Source: JBBQSN01 sp038213835
GTDB lineage: Bacteria; Actinomycetota; Actinomycetes; Actinomycetales; CAWJMD01
NCBI GenBank assembly: GCA_038213835.1
Contig: JBBQSN010000119.1
Location: 1-11,057, forward strand
Direction of reading: 5' to 3'
DNA length: 11,057 bases
Shown here: positions 6,576 to 11,057 of the stretch, piece by piece
How positions within the stretch are numbered: position 1 is the stretch's first letter
Layout: each line of letters starts with the position of its first letter
Made by a program: the position numbers and the translations under genes
The notes under the pieces: model-generated
Told to the model about the DNA's origin: nothing
Databases searched by the model: none
Seen by the model: the letters and a program-made list of their open reading frames with translations, nothing else

Positions 6576-7583
6576 GTGCCGCCTCCTCCCCGACCCGACG
6601 GTCGGGCACACGCCAGGACCACGGGGCCCGACACCGTCGGGCTCCCCATCGGCACCACGCCGTACGTCGAGCTCGACCGCGCCGCCTGGAGCGCGCTGGC
6701 CGCCTCGACCCCCCTGCCCCTCACGCAGGAGGACGTCACCCGGCTGCAGGGGCTCGGCGACCGGGTCGACCTGCGCGAGGTCACGGAGGTCTACCTGCCG
6801 CTGTCGCGGCTGCTCAACCTCTACGTGGCGGCCTCGGCCCAGCTGCACGCAGCCACCTCGACGTTCCTCGGCGAGTCACCGGCCCGCACGCCGTACGTCA
6901 TCGGGGTCGCCGGCTCGGTCGCCGTCGGCAAGTCGACGACCTCACGGATCCTGCGCGAGATGCTCGCCCGCTGGCCCGACACCCCCCGCGTCGAGCTCGT
7001 CACCACCGACGGCTTCCTCTACCCCAACGCCGAGCTGGAACGGCGAGGGTTGCTGCAGCGCAAAGGGTTCCCCGAGTCCTACGACCGACGTGCCTTGCTG
7101 CGCTTCGTCACCGCGGTGAAGTCCGGGGCCCCTGAGGTGCGGGCTCCGCTGTACTCGCACCTCACCTACGACATCGTGCCCGGCGCAGACGTCGTGGTGC
7201 ACCGGCCGGACGTGCTCATCGTCGAGGGTCTCAACGTGCTCCAGCCGGCGCGCGCCCGCCAGGACGGTCGGCAGGGCCTGGCCGTCAGCGACTTCTTCGA
7301 CTTCTCGGTCTACGTCGACGCCCGCACCACCGACGTGAGGAGCTGGTACGTCGACCGCTTCCTGCGACTGCGCCAGACCGCCTTCGCCCGGCCCGAGTCG
7401 TACTTCCACCGCTTCGCCGCGCTCTCCGACACCGCCGCCCGCGAGCGCGCCGAGCAGATCTGGGCCGACATCAACGAGCGCAACCTGGTCGAGAACGTGC
7501 TGCCCACGCGGCCGCGCGCCGACCTGGTGCTGCGCAAGGGCGCCGACCACTCGGTGCAGCACGTCCGGCTGAGGAAGATCTGA
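6576..7583 (+). CDS. coaA: Type I pantothenate kinase
   Basis: This 335-residue P-loop kinase phosphorylates pantothenate with ATP, the first committed step of CoA synthesis. The N-terminal region PYVELDRAAWSAL and the EVYLPLSRLL helix match actinobacterial CoaA. Walker A is GVAGSVAVGKST at 110-121, TTDGFLYPNAEL lies at 143-154 in the pantothenate-binding region, and KGFPESYDRRALLRF, YSHLTYDIVPGA, EGLNVLQ, FFDFSVYVDA and the C-terminal ENVLPTRPRADLVLRKGADHS all follow in family order. I chose the GTG at 6576: an in-frame ATG at 6501 would add 25 Arg/Ala-rich residues and overlap the glmS start codon, whereas 6576 gives a length near the roughly 310-residue mycobacterial protein. It diverges from glmS. 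Its stop is 25 bp from the end of a convergent VOC pseudogene, with no obvious terminator between. Confidence 0.96.
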   Translation: MPPPPRPDGRAHARTTGPDTVGLPIGTTPYVELDRAAWSALAASTPLPLTQEDVTRLQGLGDRVDLREVTEVYLPLSRLLNLYVAASAQLHAATSTFLGESPARTPYVIGVAGSVAVGKSTTSRILREMLARWPDTPRVELVTTDGFLYPNAELERRGLLQRKGFPESYDRRALLRFVTAVKSGAPEVRAPLYSHLTYDIVPGADVVVHRPDVLIVEGLNVLQPARARQDGRQGLAVSDFFDFSVYVDARTTDVRSWYVDRFLRLRQTAFARPESYFHRFAALSDTAARERAEQIWADINERNLVENVLPTRPRADLVLRKGADHSVQHVRLRKI

Positions 7584-7607
7584 GCGTGGACCAGCGGATC
7601 AGCTTCG

Positions 7608-8013
7608 TCACACCAGCGGCCAGCCCAGCGCCTGCGCCCAGAACAGCCCGACGTCCGGGTCCCCTCGAAGGTGACCTCGCCGAGACGGCCGCACGCGCCC
7701 AGGTAGGCGTTGCCGGGCTCGATCACGCAGAGCTCGTTGCCCTCCGGGTCCGCCAGCACGACGTGCCCCTCCTCCGGCAGCTGGCCGACGTCGACGTGGT
7801 GGGCGCCGAGACCCAGGGCCGCGCAGATGCAGGTGCACCAGGTCCGGCCCGGGCCTCGTGGTCGCTGCGCGGACGAAGCGCAGACCCACCTGCCCTGTCG
7901 TCCTCCGGGAGCAGGACGCCGCCGGCCTCCTGGACCGGCTTCCGGTCGAGCAGGTCGGCCGAGAACCCGGCCAGCCGCGAGGGGTCGTGGGCGTCCAGCG
8001 CCAGGGCCTGCAG
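7608..8013 (-). pseudogene. Decayed VOC/glyoxalase-family gene with several frameshifts
   Basis: Three minus-strand frames together spell a VOC protein. Frame one (8013 to 7894) reads LQALALDAHDPSRLAGF and continues through LLDRKPVQEAGGVLLPEDDR. One extra G in a GGG run at 7893-7896 shifts to frame two, reading QVGLRFVRAATTRPGPDLVHLHL to about 7824. At about 7820 a deletion (roughly 17 residues compared with related proteins as I recall them) moves to frame three, reading ALGLGAHHVDVGQLPEEGHV and ADPEGNELCVIEPGNAYL. One missing base near 7655 returns to frame two, DVGLFWAQALGWPLV, which meets a TGA at 7608 where family members normally continue. I find no in-frame start codon just upstream of 8013. 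Four or more independent lesions argue for real decay rather than a sequencing error. The product would not be made in any single frame. It is not a duplicate of the VOC gene at 8-484; the sequences belong to different subgroups. Confidence 0.8.
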
Positions 8014-8090
8014 TCGCCGGGCACCCGCGCACGCCAGGGCGGCCGAGGAGCCCGGGCAACCACCTGGGCGGACGGCTGCGACGGCGACGT

Positions 8091-8130
8091 CCTGCCTGCC
8101 GTCCGCGGGCCGCCCCGGGCGGCAGGCAGG
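8091..8130. repeat. Inverted repeat at the DUF389 promoter
   Basis: The arms CCTGCCTGCCG (8091-8101) and CGGCAGGCAGG (8120-8130) are perfect 11-bp complements. Pairing can continue inward for about four more base pairs (one G-T wobble), and then a further two around a small loop. The right arm runs into the candidate -10 CAGGAT of the downstream gene. It could be an operator for a dimeric repressor, a hairpin ending transcription from either side, or a remnant of the decayed gene's control region. I cannot tell which. No T-run follows. Confidence 0.6.
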
Positions 8131-8132
8131 AT
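8127..8132 (+). promoter_or_regulatory. Candidate -10 box for a leaderless DUF389 mRNA
   Basis: CAGGAT ends 6 nt before the GTG at 8139, the same spacing as the other candidate leaderless starts in the window. It overlaps the right arm of the inverted repeat at 8091-8130. AGGA could instead serve as a Shine-Dalgarno with a 7 nt spacer. No -35 is recognisable. Confidence 0.35.
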
Positions 8133-8138
8133 GTCCGG

Positions 8139-9104
8139 GTGCTGCACCTGCGGATGACCCTGCCCGTCGACCTGTCCCCCGGCGTGGTGGCCGCGCTCGA
8201 GGACGACCCGCGCGTCACCGGCCTGGTGGTGCTCCCCGGGGCCGCGCGTCGTCCGGTCGGCGACGCCGTGCTGTGCGACGTCGCCCGCGAGGGCGCCAGT
8301 GACGTGCTGGCCCGGCTGGAGCGGCTCGGGGTGAACGACCACGGCACGCTCGCGCTCGAGACCGTCGACGCCGCCCCCACCCGGCGGGCCCGGGTGGCCG
8401 AACGCTCTGCTCCCGGTGCCCCCGACGACGGCGTGGTCTGGCCGATGGTGCGCCAGCAGGCCGAGGAGGGGACCCGGCCGTCCTGGTCCTTCTTCGCCTT
8501 CCTCGTGCTGGCCACCCTGCTCGCCGCGATCGCCGTCGTGCTGGACTCGTCGGTGCTGGTGATCGGGGCGATGGTGCTCGGCCCCGAGTTCGCGCCGGTG
8601 GTCGCGGCCGCGCTGGCCCTGGTGCTGCGCGACCGGGTGCTGCTGGTCGGGGCCGTCCGGCAGCTGGTGCTCGGCTTCCTGGTCGCGATCGCGGTCACCG
8701 TCCTGCTCGCGCTCGCCGTGCGCGCGGCTGGCTGGATCACCCTGGACGACCTGCTGGCGCCCCGCCCGCAGACCACCTTCATCTGGACGCCCGACCGCTG
8801 GTCGTTCGTGGTGGCGCTGCTGGCGGGCGCCGCCGGGGTGCTGTCGCTGACGTCCGGCCGCTCGAACGTCCTGGTCGGCGTGTTCATCTCGGTGACGACC
8901 GTGCCCGCGGCGGGCAACCTCGCCCTCGGTCTGGCGTTCCTGGAGGGCTCCGAGGTGCGCGGCTCGGCGGCGCAGCTGGGCCTCAACCTCGCCGGGTTGG
9001 TGACCGCGGGCGTGCTGACGCTGCTGGTGCAACGCCTGGTGTGGCGCGCCGTCGAGCGCTACCGCGCGCGGCGCGGGCGCCTTACAGTGCCAGCCGCGTC
9101 CTGA
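8139..9104 (+). CDS. DUF389 integral membrane protein
   Basis: This 321-residue protein belongs to the DUF389 family (hydrophobic domain, TIGR00341/TIGR00271-like), whose function is not established. A soluble N-terminal domain of about 110 residues begins MLHLRMTLPVDL and contains VVLPGAARRPVGDAVLCDVARE at 30-51, the standard opening of actinobacterial members. About six membrane segments follow, near 116-134, 138-162, 169-196, 221-239, 243-266 and 278-299. The family signature VLDSSVLVIGAMVLGPEFAP is at 134-153, and LTSGRSNVLVGVFISVTTVPAAGN is at 237-260. The start is the GTG that gives MLHLR; ATG at 8154 would remove that conserved strand. The tail is Arg-rich (WRAVERYRARRGR), consistent with a cytoplasmic C-terminus. 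Its last 23 bp overlap the convergent glmM 3' end. It probably sits in the cytoplasmic membrane; a transport role is only a guess. Confidence 0.92.
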   Translation: MLHLRMTLPVDLSPGVVAALEDDPRVTGLVVLPGAARRPVGDAVLCDVAREGASDVLARLERLGVNDHGTLALETVDAAPTRRARVAERSAPGAPDDGVVWPMVRQQAEEGTRPSWSFFAFLVLATLLAAIAVVLDSSVLVIGAMVLGPEFAPVVAAALALVLRDRVLLVGAVRQLVLGFLVAIAVTVLLALAVRAAGWITLDDLLAPRPQTTFIWTPDRWSFVVALLAGAAGVLSLTSGRSNVLVGVFISVTTVPAAGNLALGLAFLEGSEVRGSAAQLGLNLAGLVTAGVLTLLVQRLVWRAVERYRARRGRLTVPAAS

Positions 9105-10431
9105 CGACGTCGGCGAGCTCGGCGGCCACGAGGTCGGCCTCATCCTGCTCGGCCGCCTCGACCATGACGCGCACCACCGGCTCGGTGCCGGACGGACGCA
9201 GCAGCACCCGCCCGGTACGGCCCAGCCGCTCCTCGGCGGCGGCGACGGCGGTGCCGAGCTCGGTGTCGCTGCCCGCCCGCGAGCGGTCGACGTCCCGCAC
9301 GTTCACCAGCACCTGCGGCAGCCGCTGCACCTCGCCCGCGAGGTCGGCCAGGGAGCGGCCGGACGCTGCGACCCGGGCCAGCAGGTGCAGGCTGGTGAGC
9401 ACGCCGTCGCCGGTGGTGGCGTGGTCGGTGAGCAGCACGTGACCCGACTGCTCGCCACCGAGGTTGTAGCCGTCGCGGCGCATCGCCTCGAGCACGTACC
9501 GGTCGCCGACGGCGGTCTGGACCGTGCTGATGCCGGCCCGCTCCATCGCCAGACGCAGGCCGAGGTTGCTCATCACGGTGGTGACCAGGGTGGACCGGAC
9601 CAGCCGGCCGGTCTCGTGCAGCGAGGCGGCGAGCACGCCCATGATCTGGTCGCCGTCGACGACCCGCCCGTGGGCATCGACCGCCAGGCACCGGTCGGCG
9701 TCGCCGTCGTAGGCCACGCCGAGCGCCGCCCCGCGGGACACCACCGCCGCCTGGAGCGGCTCGAGGTGGGTCGACCCGCAGCCGTCGTTGATGTTGAGCC
9801 CGTCCGGGGAGGCCCCGATCACCTCGACCTCGGCACCCGCGGCCCGCAGCGCCTGCGGCCCGACCACGCTGGCGGCGCCCTGGGCGCAGTCGACCACGAC
9901 GGTCAGGCCGTCCAGGCCCTTCCCCTCCAGGGTGTCCAGCAGGTGGGTGACGTACTCCTCGCCCCCGCCCCGGGAGGTGAGCACCCGGCCGACGGCGGCA
10001 CCGGTGGGGCGTTTCCACGGCTCGCGCAGGCGGGCCTCGATCTGGTTCTCGAGCTCGTCCGCGAGCTTGTGCCCGCCGGCGGCGAAGAACTTGATGCCGT
10101 TGTCGGGCATCGGGTTGTGCGAGGCACTGAGCATCACGCCCAGGTCGGCGCCCCGGGAGGCGACCAGGTGCGCCACGGCCGGGGTCGGGAGGACGCCGAC
10201 GTCGTCGACGTCGACGCCCGCGCTCGCCAGGCCCGCGACGACGGCGGCCGACAGGAACTCCCCCGACGCGCGCGGGTCGCGGCCCACGACGGCGCGAGGA
10301 CGGTGCCCGGCGAACTGGCCGACCTCCGCCAGCACGTGCGCGGCGGCGACGGACAGGTCGAGGGCGAGCTCGGCCGTCACCTCGACGTTGGCCAGACCCC
10401 GTACGCCGTCGGTTCCGAACAGTCGACCCAC
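9082..10431 (-). CDS. glmM: Phosphoglucosamine mutase
   Basis: This 449-residue enzyme interconverts glucosamine-6-phosphate and glucosamine-1-phosphate, the step after GlmS on the way to UDP-GlcNAc. It starts MGRLFGTDGVRG, as nearly all GlmM do. Motifs appear in family order: phosphoserine loop SASHNP at 102-107 with catalytic S104, metal-binding DGDADR at 242-247, sugar-binding GGEQSGH at 325-331, and the phosphate-binding RPSGTEPVVRVM at 412-423. Length is normal. The GTG start has a good Shine-Dalgarno, AAGGAG, with a 5 nt spacer, unlike most genes in this window. It lies downstream of rpsI on the same strand, but a strong terminator hairpin separates them, so it probably has its own promoter, or depends on read-through. 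Its 3' end overlaps the convergent DUF389 gene, and it is cut off from coaA and glmS by that gene and a pseudogene. Confidence 0.97.
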   Translation of the reverse strand: MGRLFGTDGVRGLANVEVTAELALDLSVAAAHVLAEVGQFAGHRPRAVVGRDPRASGEFLSAAVVAGLASAGVDVDDVGVLPTPAVAHLVASRGADLGVMLSASHNPMPDNGIKFFAAGGHKLADELENQIEARLREPWKRPTGAAVGRVLTSRGGGEEYVTHLLDTLEGKGLDGLTVVVDCAQGAASVVGPQALRAAGAEVEVIGASPDGLNINDGCGSTHLEPLQAAVVSRGAALGVAYDGDADRCLAVDAHGRVVDGDQIMGVLAASLHETGRLVRSTLVTTVMSNLGLRLAMERAGISTVQTAVGDRYVLEAMRRDGYNLGGEQSGHVLLTDHATTGDGVLTSLHLLARVAASGRSLADLAGEVQRLPQVLVNVRDVDRSRAGSDTELGTAVAAAEERLGRTGRVLLRPSGTEPVVRVMVEAAEQDEADLVAAELADVVRTRLAL

Positions 10432-10436
10432 GTCAG

Positions 10437-10442
10437 CTCCTT
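10437..10442 (-). promoter_or_regulatory. Shine-Dalgarno site of glmM
   Basis: AAGGAG on the minus strand, 5 nt before the GTG at 10431, fixes the glmM start. It shows that this gene has a 5' leader, in contrast to the neighbours with -10-like boxes next to their start codons. I did not find a convincing -10/-35 pair between here and the terminator at 10505. Confidence 0.8.
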
Positions 10443-10504
10443 CGTCTTGTGCGTACCCGCCCCGGGCGCAAGGGCCGCAGCTGTCGGGCAGGAGAACAGG
10501 CACA

Positions 10505-10542
10505 CGAACGGCCCCGGGGGACAGTACCCCCGGGGCCGTTCG
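10505..10542 (-). terminator. Perfect 16-bp hairpin terminator after rpsI
   Basis: The arms at 10505-10520 and 10527-10542 are perfectly complementary over 16 bp, mostly G/C (ending CCCCGGGGG and beginning CCCCCGGGG), around the 6-base loop ACAGTA. It lies 76 bp past the rpsI stop and 73 bp before the glmM start. On the minus strand the arm is followed by TGTGCCTGTTCTCC, only mildly T-rich; strong stems with poor T-tracts are usual in high-GC actinobacteria. It most likely ends the rplM-rpsI type transcript. The symmetric stem could also block plus-strand transcription. Confidence 0.85.
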
Positions 10543-10618
10543 ACGTGCTGGCGGCGATGCTGCCCGCAGGGTCAGCGCCTGCTGTGCTGCGGGGCTGTGC
10601 GGATCACCCGTCCCGAGA

Positions 10619-11057
10619 TCACCGCTTGCTGTACTGCGGGGCCTTACGGGCCTTCTTGAGACCGGCCTTCTTGCGCTCCTTGACCCGGGCGTCACGGGTG
10701 AGGAAGCCGGCCTTCTTCAGGCCGGCGCGGTTGGCCTCCTCGTCGATCTCGTTCAGGGCGCGGGCGATGCCGAGGCGCAGGGCCCCGGCCTGGCCGGACG
10801 GGCCACCGCCGTGGATCCGCGCGATGACGTCGAACCTGCCCTCGAGCTCCAGCAGGGTGAAGGGGTCGTTGACCTCCTGCTGGTGCACCTTGTTCGGGAA
10901 GTACTCCGCGAGGGTGCGGCCGTTGACGGTCCACTGGCCGGAGCCGGGGGCGATGCGCACGCGGGCCACGGCCTGCTTGCGGCGGCCGGTGGCACCGGCG
11001 GGCGCGATGATCGACGTGCCCGCCCCCTGCGTGCCGGGCGTGCTGCTGGTGTAGCTG
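10619..11057 (-). CDS. rpsI: 30S ribosomal protein S9 (partial, 5' end beyond the window)
   Basis: The 145 C-terminal residues of S9, a small-subunit protein near the decoding centre, are visible. Conserved features are GRRKQAVARVR (about residues 28-38 of the visible part), WTVNGRTLAEYFPNKVHQQ, GRFDVIARIHGGG, GQAGALRLGIARALNE and the C-terminal KKAGFLTRDARVKERKKAG leading to PQYSKR. In S9 the basic tail ending in Arg reaches toward the P-site tRNA. The reading frame is open to the right edge (first full codon at 11056) and carries a Ser/Thr/Gly-rich N-terminal extension of the kind common in actinobacteria, so the start lies outside. A GTG at 10969 would cut off the conserved GRRKQA motif and is not the start. 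rplM is expected just upstream, outside the window. Confidence 0.97.
   Translation of the reverse strand, partial: SYTSSTPGTQGAGTSIIAPAGATGRRKQAVARVRIAPGSGQWTVNGRTLAEYFPNKVHQQEVNDPFTLLELEGRFDVIARIHGGGPSGQAGALRLGIARALNEIDEEANRAGLKKAGFLTRDARVKERKKAGLKKARKAPQYSKR

Noticed and set aside
6503..6784. Upstream in-frame extension of glmS
   Set aside because: GlmS requires Cys2 as an N-terminal nucleophile, so MCGIVG must be the start. The extension lies antisense to coaA.
7586..8302. Plus-strand open frame between coaA and the DUF389 gene
   Set aside because: It is the antisense image of the VOC remnant and then a wrong-frame reading of DUF389. It has no recognisable domain and no ribosome binding site.
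7310..9143. Two long minus-strand open frames opposite the DUF389 and coaA genes
   Set aside because: Only the part between 7608 and 8013 resembles a known family, as fragments of the VOC pseudogene. The rest is antisense to DUF389 and coaA and has low-complexity Arg/Ser/Thr composition.
9385..10659. Plus-strand open frame opposite glmM
   Set aside because: It is antisense to a fully motif-complete glmM, crosses the terminator hairpin and enters rpsI. Its composition is that of a shadow frame.
1..11057. CRISPR array, tRNA/rRNA genes, insertion sequences, phage or defence genes
   Set aside because: I saw no regularly spaced repeats, no cloverleaf-like segments with CCA or typical arms, no transposase or integrase motifs and no terminal inverted repeats with flanking duplications.

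Overview
The window is very GC-rich (clearly above 70% by eye), with a strong G/C preference at third codon positions and frequent GTG starts. Gene content and order (rpsI, glmM, coaA, glmS, acpS, nnr) point to an Actinomycetota chromosome. I cannot place it below class level from the sequence alone; Propionibacteriales, Kineosporiales or Micrococcales would all fit. It is mostly a conserved housekeeping neighbourhood, and I see no phage, insertion sequence, CRISPR array, RNA gene or toxin/defence locus.

Layout from left to right. (1) Bases 8-2637 are an accessory block: a VOC/glyoxalase-fold protein (minus), divergent from an AraC-family regulator (plus), whose 3' end overlaps a convergent beta-lactamase-fold serine hydrolase (minus). 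(2) Bases 2726-6502 are a tight minus-strand operon, glmS-acpS-nnr: glucosamine-6-phosphate synthase, holo-ACP synthase and the bifunctional NAD(P)HX repair enzyme. (3) coaA (pantothenate kinase, plus) diverges from glmS across 73 bp. (4) Bases 7584-9104 look like an insertion between coaA and glmM: a multiply frameshifted VOC pseudogene (minus) and a DUF389 membrane protein gene (plus), with a long inverted repeat at the DUF389 promoter. (5) glmM (phosphoglucosamine mutase, minus) overlaps the end of the DUF389 gene. It is separated by a perfect 16-bp-stem terminator from rpsI (ribosomal protein S9, minus), which runs off the right edge.

The housekeeping genes link three processes. GlmS and GlmM make glucosamine-1-phosphate for UDP-GlcNAc and peptidoglycan. 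CoaA commits pantothenate to CoA, and AcpS uses CoA to activate acyl carrier protein. Nnr repairs hydrated NAD(P)H.

The most interesting regulatory signal is that up to six starts have a -10-like hexamer ending 6-8 nt before the start codon, as expected for leaderless or near-leaderless mRNAs, whereas glmM has a good Shine-Dalgarno. Other points worth checking are the overlapping VOC/AraC promoters, two convergent gene pairs with overlapping 3' ends, an altered third catalytic motif in the serine hydrolase, and synteny breaks on both sides of the core. I did not find a convincing new multi-gene system.
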